From NCBI GenBank assembly GCA_015501585.1, contig JADNRY010000041.1:186001-250000 (forward strand): a stretch of 64,000 nt of DNA, in the 5' to 3' direction. The position numbers and the translations under genes were made by a program. The notes beneath the pieces were generated by a model. It was not told where the DNA came from and searched no databases. It saw only the letters and a program-made list of their open reading frames with translations. Below are positions 50,161-64,000 of this stretch, piece after piece. The DNA is from Rhodocollybia butyracea. Taxonomy: Eukaryota; Basidiomycota; Agaricomycetes; Agaricales; Omphalotaceae. Position 1 is the stretch's first letter. Each line of letters starts with the position of its first letter.

Positions 50161-52798
50161 ATGTCCTCGTCCTTGCGCATTCTCCATTTCAACGATGTTT
50201 ATCGCGTCGCACCTCAAAAACTCTCTTCTCGTTCACAAGACACTATAGATGTAACACAGTTCGCCGCTGGTTTAAACGACATCCGAGATCAATTTCCTTT
50301 GCGCCCAGATGGGAAACGAGATGGCCTGGTTCTATTCTCCGGTGACGTATTTTCACCTTCAGTCGAATCTAGCGTGACCCGTGGGTCCCATATGGCAAGC
50401 AGGGCGATTCTTTACTCGAGGAGCGAGAGTTGATCTGACCATCGGTATAGGTTCCAGTGATGAACTTTTTGAAGCCAGATGTATCGATGACAGGGAATCA
50501 CGATTTCGATTTCGGTGCTAAAAATCGCTCACTCAGTTCTGTACTCTTTGACTGACGTGTAGAACCATGCTTAGGCTATCCACACTTAACAGAACTTATT
50601 GAGGACTGCCATTTTGTCAGTTAGACTTCATTGTTTTTGGACACTTAATGCTAAGCAACCTCAATGTCATTCAGCCGTGGCTTTTGAGTAACATTATCGA
50701 CACTGAAACCTCACAAGTTCCAGCAGCCCTCCGAGAATTCGAAGTCATTGAACGGGCAGGCGTACGTGTTGGAGTAATCGGGCTAGTCGAACGGTAAGCA
50801 CACTCTCACAAGCTTGTCTGCGGGTTGACTGGTAACTTCGTAGGGAATGGATCACAACTGTTCCGACATGGCCTCGAAATTTTGTGTACAAGGATATGAA
50901 GGAGGTGGGATTGAACCTTTCGACGCGTCTCCGGGACCCAAATGGCGAGTACAGATGTGATATAATCGTTGCTTTGACTCACTGCAGGTGATTGCTAGTC
51001 CTCTTATGATCCCTATCTACAAGATGTTGACTAACTTTTTGTTAGAGTGCCAAATGTAAACCTCCACAGTTGCACCATCCCTCTCGTACTCATAATATCT
51101 GGCAGGACGTAAAACTCGCAAAAGATCTTTCTGCTTTTTCACCTGCAGCTCAGAAGAGAAATTCAAACACTTCTTTACATGGAGTCGACATTATCCTTGG
51201 AGGTCACGACCATATGTACTACGTGAGCAAAGGTGCAACGTCCTGGGAAGAATACGATATTGACAAACCATCATTGGGAGCTGAACAAGATCATGGAGAC
51301 ATCCTGGTCGTCAAAAGTGGGACTGATTTCCGCGATCTGAGTGACTTTACTTTAACGCTTGTATCTACACCTGAGGGAAGTATACGGCGGAAAGTTGTCG
51401 CCGCAATGACTGGTTGAGCGTGTTTTATTCTTGATTGAAACTTATCTTCATGTTGTCCAGGAAGGCGTGTCGTAACTCAACCTGGCTCAAAATCCTCAGC
51501 AGAGTTAGTAGACATCCTCAAGAACTTGCTCTCCTCAGTATCAAAGTCGCTCAAAACGCCAGTCTGCAAATCGTTAGTCACTCTTGATTTAAGATCCAAC
51601 ATTATCCGAACGGAGGAGGCATGGCGATTTTTCGTTATCTTCGCTGTCAAACTCCCTCTTACTTTTATCTAGTCCGCAACTGGAAACTGGTTTGCGGATA
51701 TCATTCGCCATACATATGATGATTGTGAGACGCTCAAGACGTTAGGTGGCTCCGATGCGGTGCTCATTTGCGCGGGTACTCTGCGAGGCGACTCGGAGTA
51801 TGGGCCAGGTGAGCAAAATCATCAACCTTGAACCTTGATACAAGGCTCATCGCTCAACAGGGAATATCAGCCTAGGTGACATTCTGGAAATCCTGCCATT
51901 TGATGACCCGCTGGTCGTCTTGGAATTAGATGGAAATGCTGTTTGGGATGCTATCGAATCTGGTCTTTCTACATGGCCTGCTCAAGAAGGGTAAATGTTG
52001 CTTCTTTTTCGTTTGAAGATATCTTCTGACTTCTTGTATAGACGCTTTCCAGTGATTTCTGGCATGCGCGTTTCTTGGGACTCTCGTAGAGAACCTGGCA
52101 AGCGAATCTCCGGTATCTGGCTCACAAAAGAGATAGAAGACAGTATACTTAATGGCGAGAGTGGATACTTTACTCCACGCTTCATCGATTCTGAGCCCAT
52201 TCTACGAGCCAAAGGCGGCAGGCAGTACAGAATCGTGACTAGGGAATACATGGCATTGGGCCATGATGGGTTCTCGGCACTGCAAGGTTGGAAATACCTA
52301 GTCGACGATGAAACTGGACAACCAATGAGTACTGTCGTAAGAAAGTATCTACTAGGTAAGTTTTCTGAGAACTCTCCTCTGTCCTGGCTTGAACGAGGAC
52401 TTCTAGGATCGCAATATGTGAACAAACTTGCTCGTACTTCTGACCATCCCTCGACTGAGGATCTTTGCGAGGGAACAAAAAACGCCATCCGCCGCGAAAA
52501 AGAACATCGGAAACACCTATCTCACCATGATGCGCATTCGAAAGCCGTCTCGCAATGGAAACATGCTGCGAGCCTAGCAGTGAACTGGGTCCGGTCGAGA
52601 GCTCATTATCAGGATCACATTAATGTTTCGGTGGCTGAACCCATGAATAGTGTGGATGCTTATAACGGAAAGCATATGCGGACTTCCGCAACTGTTGAGG
52701 CTTCTCAACAGCCATTGAAGCTGGTAGACGAAGATCTGTTGGTCGTAAATCCCAAGGTGGATGATCGGTTCGAAGATGTGGGGCGGCGGAAGTTATAG
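50161..52798 (+). CDS. 5'-nucleotidase / metallophosphatase (UshA family)
   Basis: Two-domain enzyme of the 5'-nucleotidase family, which hydrolyses nucleotides or related phosphoesters with two metal ions. The start MSSSLRILHFNDVY at 50161 has the first metal motif in the fungal form HFNDVY. Then come GLVLFSGDVFSPS near 50325, TGNHDFDFG near 50492 (across an intron), IIVALTHCR near 50965, and IILGGHDHMYY near 51195, which completes the metallophosphatase signatures. The C-terminal nucleotidase domain shows ICAGTLRGDSEYGPG near 51770, GDILEILPFDDPLVVLELDG near 51875 and ALGHDGFSALQGWKYL near 52255. There is no signal peptide and no GPI tail, so the protein is probably cytosolic. It ends FEDVGRRKL at 52798. 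All key residues are present. Confidence 0.9.
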
Positions 52799-54103
52799 AT
52801 GAATTCATTCGTTGCATACTGAGCTCAAGGGAAACATAGATCACATGCTAACAAAGGAGTCAACATCCACGAGCCGATGACCAGTATTGACATGTCGCAG
52901 ACACTTGATCAACATTGAACAATCGCAGAAATGTGAAGGAAGCTTACACATTTTTGATCACTATGGACAGAAAGATAAGATAAGAAAGAGTGTTTAGGCT
53001 AAAGCTGGAACTGCAAATGATATACATTGAATAACTAGGTAGTATGCCCAAAGGCAAATGGTTTCCCGATAGCGATCCCTATCTCATGCCCTCAGGCTTT
53101 TGTTCATGCCAAACTCACACTGCCTCTTTTCCTCTGCTTGTTGCCATTAATGATTCCGAATTGTTGAATCATCGAAAGCTTTCTGAGTCTCCCATTCAAC
53201 CGCGTACTCAGACAAGCAGTCAGCTTTGTACATCCCCAGAAGGCGGCAGCGCAATTGGCGGAGTTTGAAGAGATAGACATGGAAGTGGAGCTAAAGTGGT
53301 AGGTTGATATTCAGACTATCTCTGTAGGACAGTGGGGTCATGTTGGGCGTGATGTGTGTTTCCTTGAATGGGCGAGATACCAGATTGGAGGCGTTGTTGA
53401 ATTGAAAGAGAGGCGGGAGTAGCTTCGGGAGAGGTGGAAACTTCTTCGAGCCAACCATGAACCAGGAATATAATAGAATAAAAGGAATATACATAAAAAT
53501 ACATAGGTTTTGTGGAAGATGGACTCAGAGAATGAAAAAGTAGTACTAGTAACTAGACGCACCGAGAAACGCTAAGCGCCCTGGTCACGCCGTCTGCCGA
53601 TAACATCCTCAACCCGGCAAATCTTGGGCAAATCACTTTCAGTATTTGTAGATTGAGATGTCTGCTGTGCGGGCTGCCACGATGACTGCAGCTACTAGAT
53701 GTTCCCTCAATCAGAGGATAAAAGAAGATTTAGAGGGGACTGCTTTAGGCCTATGTATGCTTATGAGCTCTTCAAGCTCTATTGAAGATATTGGTTACTC
53801 TTAGGTTATCAAAAACACAGCGAACCTTGCAAACTCCAAGGTGTGAGAGAAAACTTCTGGTCGAATTTGGTAGACACCTGTACAGCGTAGAACATTACTT
53901 ATGTCCGAACTGACAGCAGCTGTTTTTTCGACGATCGCGAAAACCCCCTGTATGCTCAGTTCGTATGCACTTTCCACACTTGAATTTCCGTTTCTACCAA
54001 AAGCTCTTCGATAAAAATTTAACAAGCTGAAAATGGTTGACTACGTTACATTATGTAGCTGAAATAGACTAAGGAAAGTACAGAAGTAATACTGTCTGTG
54101 ATA
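52799..54103. other. Gene-poor gap with a dispersed 19-mer
   Basis: About 1.3 kb. A 74-codon open frame at 53044-53268 (MPKGKWFPDSDPYL) has no recognised family. The stretch 53732-53750 repeats exactly a 19-mer from 5150-5168. No other gene is supported; both ends should be 3' UTRs of the convergent neighbours. Confidence 0.4.
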
Positions 54104-57100
54104 CTACTCGACCACGAGCTTCTGAGCGGTTTTAGTATGAACGGGTGAGGCACTGACGATGGAATCGTGCCCCTTCAGCTTCTTCTCATCAGCCTCATAC
54201 GGAATCTTATCCGGGTCAATAGGTTCATTGAGAATAGCTTTCAATATGACCAAAGCACCGGCTTTAGAGGACACAGTGTTTCCTTCTTTACACAAAGGGC
54301 TGAGAATGCCTGCGTTTTTATGATGACTCGATTAAACCTAGATTACGTTGGTGACTTACATTTTGTACACCCTTCCTTGCAATCGCAATTTTTGATTGCA
54401 ATGCAGGCTTTATGCAAGATATCCGACACTGTGGCGTGGTTTAATCACAGAGTGAGAAGACGTTCAAGTTTGAGCTCACCATGCTCGAATGCTTTCACAG
54501 AAACGCCACTTCCATTCCCCACAGGATCATACACAATCAACCTAGCTGACCTTTTTCGGCGAGATTCCTTCTTCAAATATTCCTTCTCTTCTGCTTTGCA
54601 CTCTGTGCGTAAGTCAGAAGCTAGAGAGAATTGGTTTAAGAATGCGTGTTCGGCGGAATGTATCGCAGAAGCTGGTTTGATAGATTTGTCGCGTAGCAGC
54701 CCTAACACAAAGTCGGGAACATCTAGCCATAAGCCAGTGGTGTCATGTATCCAAGGGCTTGTTTCGACGTCAACAATATCTAGGACAATATTATGCCTAC
54801 GTAAATAGGAATCAGCCCCAGCAGAGGAGATTAAGAACAAAAATATAAGAAGCACCGCATTTTGTAGAATCCTAAGGAAAATCCATGTGAGCGATAAATG
54901 AGTCTTGTTGAAGTAAAAGTCTTACCGAATACTTGGCAAAAGATTTCGACTCCTACAAAATTTAATAAAAAGAAAAGCGACTGCAAGTATGAACGCTCAC
55001 GGCCGTAAAATGCATGATGCGGTGATCCTTTGATCTCACGGATACGATGAGTTTGTAGAGCATTCACGTCTCTAAATACAGGAATTAGTCCTGACAATAA
55101 ATTCCAATGATACATGGCACCATACGTAAAATCTCTGTGGGGAATAACGGTGAACATTTGTACAATTATGATAGCAGCCCAACCAACCTTTGTTTTGTGG
55201 TCCAGTTCACGTCCACCTGGATTAACTTGACTAGCTTAGAATCGTGGTTGAGCTCCTGAACCTAGGTATTCTGTTTTCAGTAGCTGTAATGCAGTCCTGG
55301 CGTAGTTGTACTTGCAATGAAAGGCCGTCCTTGATGGATGAACTAGTGGGATAACCAAAATCACATCATCTTTCTGGGAGGTTGAATAGCAGACGTACAA
55401 TACCACCTTCATATACCTCAAAGATTGCCCGGGAGATCTCGATTTCTTCGAGTATTCTTGCACTCGCCACTGATTTAGTGACATCCACAAGAACGTATTT
55501 ATCCTCTTGTACTCCACCTAGAAATATGTGGAATAATAAGAAGAGAATGGTCAATTGGGACATACGTATAGATATGTGCTTTGAGGGCAATGGGAGATAC
55601 TTGTTGTGAGGATGATACCTGCATGCCTCTTGTCAGTGGTTATGCCCTTGTTTATTTTTGAAATCACCTTACCACCCTTCTCCGTCTCTGTGGAGCTTTT
55701 CCTGGCATATGCCCTTGAGCAGTGGACCAAAATATTGCTTGTCTTGAGAACAGATAGGCATTTCATGAGCGGCACATTGAAGGTGGACTACAGCAAATCC
55801 TTTCAACCCAATGATGGGATGATATCTAGAAAGGTTCACGTACCCTCTAGAATAATCTTGTTCTCCAAGTCAACAATCAAGTCATCCGTACCTTCGTCAA
55901 ACAACTCATTTGGGTTTGACATGTAATATTGATCAATTGGGAGGGCTTCAGCAACGAAAACAACGAGGGAATCACGTTTTCGACGGCCTGCTCGACCTGC
56001 CTGCTGTCTCTGTGTATTCTTATTCAATAGGGCATCTTTCACACAGAGAAAAGCTCACAAAGCTCGCTATATTGACAGGAAATCCCAGCATAAGTACAGC
56101 ATCAAGTGCACCAATATCTACACCTAGTTCCAGCGCGTTGGTTGCAACGATTCCCAGGAGATGTCCAGTGAAAGCATCGTGTTCTATTTGTCTTCGTTCC
56201 TACGTTAATTGTGCAGTTAGGGCAACCTTGAGAAAGAAAAAGCAATAAAAGCAATATACCGCTGCAGAGTATCCTAAATTACATTCAAACGATGAGGTTC
56301 GCGGAATCGTCAAAAACCGCAAAACTAACCTCCTCGATAAGCCTGCACTCGGTTCAAGATATCATGTCGTCCTTCGCTACTGAGTTCGGTACGGAGCGTC
56401 TTCATGGTCTATCCGGCATCCTTATCAATAAGTATTTCCACCATTAAAAAGACGATCACTCACTAGCTCGCAAACCTTGCGAATCTATGAAATTCCACAT
56501 TAGCGCCAAACAAGCGTTAAAAACCGTGAACATACCTTGCAGAACAAAATCACTCGTATCCCTCTCTTCATAAGGAACACCATCAATACAACGGCTTGCC
56601 TTATTCCGCTCTCCCTTCCGAGCTGAGGGTCAGAATTGTCGATATATGGGCTCCGCCAGATTAAGTATTCCTTAGACCCGGTGGGAGCACCATCTTGGGT
56701 GACAACTTGTATTTGGGTGGCGTCGAGGCCAAAGATATTAACCATGTGGGAGAGGGGGTTAGATATGGTTGCGCTGCAGGATACAAAGCGTATAGATTGA
56801 TCTGCGTAAATGTCATGTTGGAGTACTCTGAATCGCATCATTCTGTCACATACTTCCGATTGCAGCACATACTCGACGGAAACGGCGCATGACTAGAGCG
56901 ACGTGACTGGAGAGGGTCTTAGTAAACGTAGAGAATAGCCCTGTATACATACCTTCCAAACATCCCCGAATAATAATGAAGTTCATCAACGACAAAGAAC
57001 TACGAATAGGTTGAATGTCACTATGTTGGACAGACTATGACATATCTTTTATCTCACCTTGAGGTTTTTGAGGAAACTGTAATCATTAAGGTTAATTTCA

Positions 57101-59077
57101 AAAGATATATATATGAAAATGTACTTGCGTTCTCCAAAGTTCTTCGTAAGGAAGAATGGAGGCGTGAATCATGTCCTAGCGGTGTAGCCATAAGACTGGA
57201 CGTGTTGTATTTTTACAGAAAGGAATACCCACAAAATTGGTGAATATGACTGAGGCGGAAGAGCGTATGCCTGAACACGGGGGTTAGGAGTGTCCAGACA
57301 GCAACAGAAGAGTACATTATGACCTGATCTAAGGTCCGTAGGAGTGTCACCATCATAAGTAGAAACTTGTATATGTTCAAGACCAGGACATGCTAAGAGA
57401 AGGTTTTCTAGAGCGGCCTTTTGGTCTTGTGCTAAAGCCTACCAGAGCAGAGAAGAACAGAGCTCAGTAACGAGAGTCCGCTTGAGGGCAGTAGTGTACA
57501 CACTTTTGTAGGGTAAACAAATATAGCCGTTGCGTGAGGATCATACTCCAATAGGCGAAGTAAGGGAATCTGTACAGATAGATGACGCATTAAGCCAGAG
57601 TGGCAGGTTGAAAGAGCATAAACATCAGCAACACCGACCTGATATATCACACTCTTCCCCGAGGCAGTACTTGTAGATATAATGACATTTTTACCGGAGT
57701 TAAGTGCCCCAATAGCAACCGCTTGGTGGGAGTATAAAGAGGTTATGTTTCTAGAGTTTTTCAGGGCCTGTTGAATAGTGGCTGATAGTGGTTCGTCTAT
57801 TTCACCTTGAAGGATCAACGAGGACTGTGAGGATTTTGAGATCTAATATTAACGGAACTGACCAGTTTGACCCTCTCGAGCTTCAACTGTTCGCTGATCC
57901 ATGATCTGGTCTTTATACCACTCCTGTACTTTGATTTCAGCAAGGATATCAGCTACAGAAGCGCGATCTTGGGGGTTTGGGATGGACATATGTGCACTCT
58001 CGTCGATTGGGAGTTTGTGTTTGTGCTTAGGATCAACAGGAATGTGATCTCGAGCCGCAGCTTGAAGTAGCGAGACTGGATCATCAGTGGGGGGAGTAGC
58101 TGATAATAATCTGTGGACCTGTTTAAGCTTGGTTTGTTTGTGCTGTGCCCAAGCCTACGTACTCATCCACAGCCCTAATGAACCTTTCATTCCTCTTCTC
58201 TACAAGTTTCGTCGTAGCGGCGAGTGTTCGCGTCGCGGGAAGGAGGTATCCGGTCTCACTTGCACTAAGATCATATGGTGAACATACATTCTGACGATGC
58301 AGGCGTGCCTGCTACCTTGTCCCTCCTGGAACCCCTTTCCAGCTTTCAGCGAATTCTAACAGAAGTACATGTTCCGGTTCCTCAGCCAATACGAGCGACT
58401 CTCTTGAAGTTGAAAAGGCAGAAAAATCGGGCTCATCAGCTGATTTGTGGACCGAATTGACTCGGAGTTGATTGTGAGGGACGTATGCAAAGTTGATGAT
58501 CTCAGGTAGAAGTGCTCTAGTAGCCAATGAATGTCAACAAAGATACCATTTGTATAGTAGATGGGATGGAATGTACTTCAATTCTGCCACCTGGGACATG
58601 TTTAATGGTCTTTGTTCGGCAATATAAGCAGAAAAATAGACCTGGAACGCGTTCAAGACTCACTGTTTAGTGATATTCTCGACTGAGGACCGTATAGATG
58701 GAAAAGTGGTAGCCAATTGTTTCCTCGATGTAACAAACGCGAGGACAGTGTTGAGGGCCTGAGGGAGCGTGTACACGAGGAGAAATAAAAGCGCGAAAAG
58801 CACAAGTACCTTGTATACCTGATCCCTCCCTGGTTTCAGTACTGTGAATTTGAGCTAAAACGGGCGCGATACCTTGAAAAGCTACGAACTGTTTGCAAAA
58901 ATTTTGACGCGAGGAACGCAAGACTAGACTCACCAAGTGGAAATACTGAGGCCAATGATCCAACTTTTCATTTCCCTTTGATTTCGCAGATCGAGGTTTC
59001 TTGACTTTTACTTGACTTGAATCATCGTGAGCGCGTTTCTTTGATTTTTGTGATGGTCCAGGGTCCCCTGTGGACAT
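54104..59077 (-). CDS. HRQ1: Hrq1 / RecQ4-like DNA helicase
   Basis: Superfamily 2 3'-5' helicase of the YprA/Hrq1 branch, the fungal relative of human RECQL4, acting in crosslink repair and telomere maintenance. The start MSTGDPGPSQKSKKRAHDDS at 59077 leads into a basic N-terminus with nuclear localisation signals. The Q-region and Walker A read LYSHQAVAIGALNSGKN and STSTASGKSVIYQ near 57710-57645. The box II is VVDELHYY near 56975, motif III is SCSATISNP near 56775, a later stretch is ATNALELGVDIGALDAVLML near 56130, and motif VI is QQAGRAGRRKRDS near 56000. The C-terminal zinc (MZB/DUF1998) motif has cysteines in CDCKEGCTKC and ILSPLCKEGN, assembled across an intron near 54370-54310. It ends AQKLVVE at 54104. 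Over twenty short introns. All helicase motifs are intact. Confidence 0.92.
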
Positions 59078-59198
59078 TTATTTTAAACGGGTTGGCTGTA
59101 GAGGACAACGAGGTGGAGAATAGGAAAGTCTTAAGCCATCGCGTAAATCTAGTACTGGTGGAAAGGGGAAAAAAAGGTTGTACTGCACCGTTCATTAT

Positions 59199-59292
59199 GG
59201 TCTAATAGTGTAGAGGTTATCACACGGGATTTTGATTGACTTCATCATCATAGCATATTTCCCGTAACCCAGGTTCGAGTCCTGGTTAGACC
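59199..59292 (+). tRNA. tRNA-Gln (UUG) with 23-base intron
   Basis: The acceptor stem GGTCTAA (59199-59205) pairs with TTAGACC (59286-59292). The D arm carries the A-box, TAGTGTAGAGGTTATCAC. The anticodon stem CGGGA (59225-59229) pairs with TCCCG (59260-59264); the loop holds anticodon TTG at 59232-59234. An intron at 59236-59258 sits one base after the anticodon, the canonical place. The T arm has GGTTCGAGTCC. A five-T terminator follows at 59293-59297. The gene lies in the 720-base gap between HRQ1 and the mitochondrial uS15 gene. Confidence 0.95.
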
Positions 59293-59297
59293 TTTTT
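59293..59297 (+). terminator. Pol III terminator
   Basis: TTTTT directly after the tRNA 3' end. Confidence 0.85.
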
Positions 59298-59368
59298 GCC
59301 TCAACAAGAGGAAGAAGTAGTTGCAGTTAACGCTCGTACTAAGGCTTTTTTTAAATCTTCACAATTAC

Positions 59369-59388
59369 ATAGTAGTAGTAGTAGTAGT
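59369..59388. repeat. (TAG)n microsatellite
   Basis: Six or so tandem TAG units downstream of the tRNA gene. Confidence 0.85.
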
Positions 59389-59797
59389 CCGTCATAGAGA
59401 GCCTTCAACCCCAGCGCGCGCTCTCTCTCTCGTCGCAGGTCCCAGACGGGAGCGAAGCAGCGATCTTGACCCACACAGAGGGAAGAGGCCGCTCATGATA
59501 GCAAGAAAGTTGTGACGTGAAGAGTTATTGCAGGAAGATGTGCAGAGGTGTTTCAATATGAGAACATCTGAAAGGTGACCAGATTTTGCAGGGGAGGCAT
59601 GGAAGGTCGCTGGTTTTGCTGTTCTTACGTGGAACGTGGCCTTCCAAAAAAAGCCCATCTGGACCAACGGTTGGGATCGTCAATATTTCAATATTCAATC
59701 CTTGAGCAGAGCTCAGAATCAACTTCCCGGCGAATGGCGTTTCACCCGACGTTTCTGATCGTTGATTTCCAGCGCCTAATAACCTTTCGTTCCATCC

Positions 59798-60730
59798 ATG
59801 TTCAGAGCTTGCTTAACCCAGAGTCTGTTCTTTTCTTTGTTTATTCCCTCTTTTCTTACGCGTATCATAATATAGGCTCTCGAAGCACCGCGTCGACAAG
59901 TGCATCCAGCTCCTTCCTTCATACTTCTGCCGTCCGAAACGCCTCCAGCTCACAGCGGCTCACACCCAAGGCAAAAGCCGAACTCAAAGCCCAAAAATGG
60001 CGGACTACCAACGCCAACCGACCAAGTCCAATATTTGGCACACGGACAGGCGAAGAACACAAATGGAACGACTGTTACTTAGCCAAAATCCTGGTTGACG
60101 AAGCTGAATTGGCAGGTCCTCCAAAAATGACCCCAGTTGACCTCCCTGTCGGAAAAGTTTTTTTGCCTTCACAAATGGGTTTTGGAGTGACGGACACGGA
60201 CGCAGCGAAGCTCTTTCGGGACCTGCCAAATTTGTCCATACAAACGGGATTAAAGGCCCAGGACAGGGTCAATTCTCAGCTCCTTGTCGAAGCTGGAGGC
60301 GAGACACAAGAGAGGGAGAGAAAAAAGGCGATTGCGTTTGCAAAATTAGTTGACTTGAGGAACGCCAACGCAGATGGAATCGCGTATGAAAACAAACGGA
60401 GGATTATCGTGGCTTTTTCTACGCCGAAAAATCCGTTTGATCCTGGGCGTACAGAGGTTCAAGGTGCGTTCTTTCCTTTTGACAATACTCGCAATTCGCC
60501 TAATGGTTTTAATTGTAGCTGCTATCCTCACATACCGAATCCGAAATCTAGGGAACCATATGTTGAAATTTCCTCGCGATCTAGGCAACAAGCTCGGATT
60601 GAGAAAACTTGTGCACCATCGGGCGAAGATACTGCGTTATCTAAAGCGAGTGAGCGTTGAGCGTTATGAAATCTTATTAGAACAGCTTGCATTGGAGCCG
60701 GAGAGCGTAGAGGGCGAATTAATTCTATAG
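59798..60730 (+). CDS. Mitochondrial ribosomal protein uS15
   Basis: Small-subunit mitoribosome protein S15. The start MFRACLTQ at 59798 is followed by a 53-base intron (59823-59875) and then SSRSTASTSASSSFLHTSAV, a Ser/Arg-rich mitochondrial targeting sequence. A fungal-specific middle part follows. A second intron (60464-60518) joins RTEVQ to AAILTYRIRNLGNHMLKFPR. The C-terminal S15 core is then NKLGLRKLVHHRAKILRYLK and RVSVERYEILLEQLALEPES, with the conserved LxxLVxxRxxxLxYL pattern. It ends EGELIL at 60730. About 270 residues, long for bacterial S15 but normal for fungal mitochondrial versions. It is convergent with XPB, 61 bases apart. Confidence 0.93.
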
Positions 60731-60791
60731 ACGATTCTAATTATCGATATAATACAGATAAGGTAGTCGTTACGAGTGGAAAGTCCTCCTA

Positions 60792-64000
<3,209 letters not shown>

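Noticed and set aside
53044..53268. 74-codon plus-strand open frame MPKGKWFPDSD
   Set aside because: No homology that I recognise and no supporting exon structure.

Overview
The window is nuclear DNA of a filamentous fungus, most likely a basidiomycete (Agaricomycetes-like). Genes are close together on both strands and are cut by many introns of about 40-70 bases with GT-AG ends. The gene set is eukaryotic: a CCR4-NOT scaffold, a Hook dynein adaptor, TFIIH XPB, a nuclear tRNA with an intron, and a mitochondrial ribosomal protein. I read it by eye; exon ends are approximate unless given exactly.

Layout. 1-4.7 kb: BCAS3-type WD40 autophagy protein (+). 5.3-7.0 kb: BAHD-like acyltransferase (+). 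7.1-10.0 kb: phosphoglucomutase/phosphoribomutase (+). 11.1-16.2 kb: long serine-rich protein of unknown role (-). 16.8-17.9 kb: RNA 3'-phosphate cyclase (-), divergent from a Hook protein (18.0-21.2 kb, +). 21.5-28.7 kb: NOT1 (+). 29.0-30.6 kb: ketopantoate reductase (+). 31.0-31.5 kb: small ABM-fold protein (-).

31.5-39.2 kb is an accessory island without host genes. It holds a 102-bp tandem repeat, a long hairpin, a complete LTR element with only gag-like coding sequence (33822-37212, TATGA target duplication), and a 997-bp terminal-inverted-repeat element with TA target duplication (37547-38543).

39.3-42.6 kb: SCYL2-type pseudokinase (-). 43.8-46.4 kb: acidic protein (-). 46.5-47.2 kb: small membrane protein (+). 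47.7-48.4 kb: CTR copper transporter (-), nearly abutting an MBIP-like protein (48.5-50.0 kb, +). 50.2-52.8 kb: 5'-nucleotidase family protein (+). 54.1-59.1 kb: Hrq1 helicase (-). 59.2 kb: tRNA-Gln(UUG) with intron (+). 59.8-60.7 kb: mitochondrial uS15 (+). 60.8-64.0 kb: XPB helicase, 5' end outside the window (-).

The genes form no obvious pathway; most are housekeeping (mRNA turnover, trafficking, DNA repair, metal and sugar metabolism). The strongest unexplained signal is in the LTR element. Its whole length, LTRs and gag-like region alike, is packed with short near-perfect hairpins, roughly one every 50-100 bases. The five differences between its two LTRs are all CpG to TpG/CpA changes, and two of them form a compensating pair inside a palindrome.
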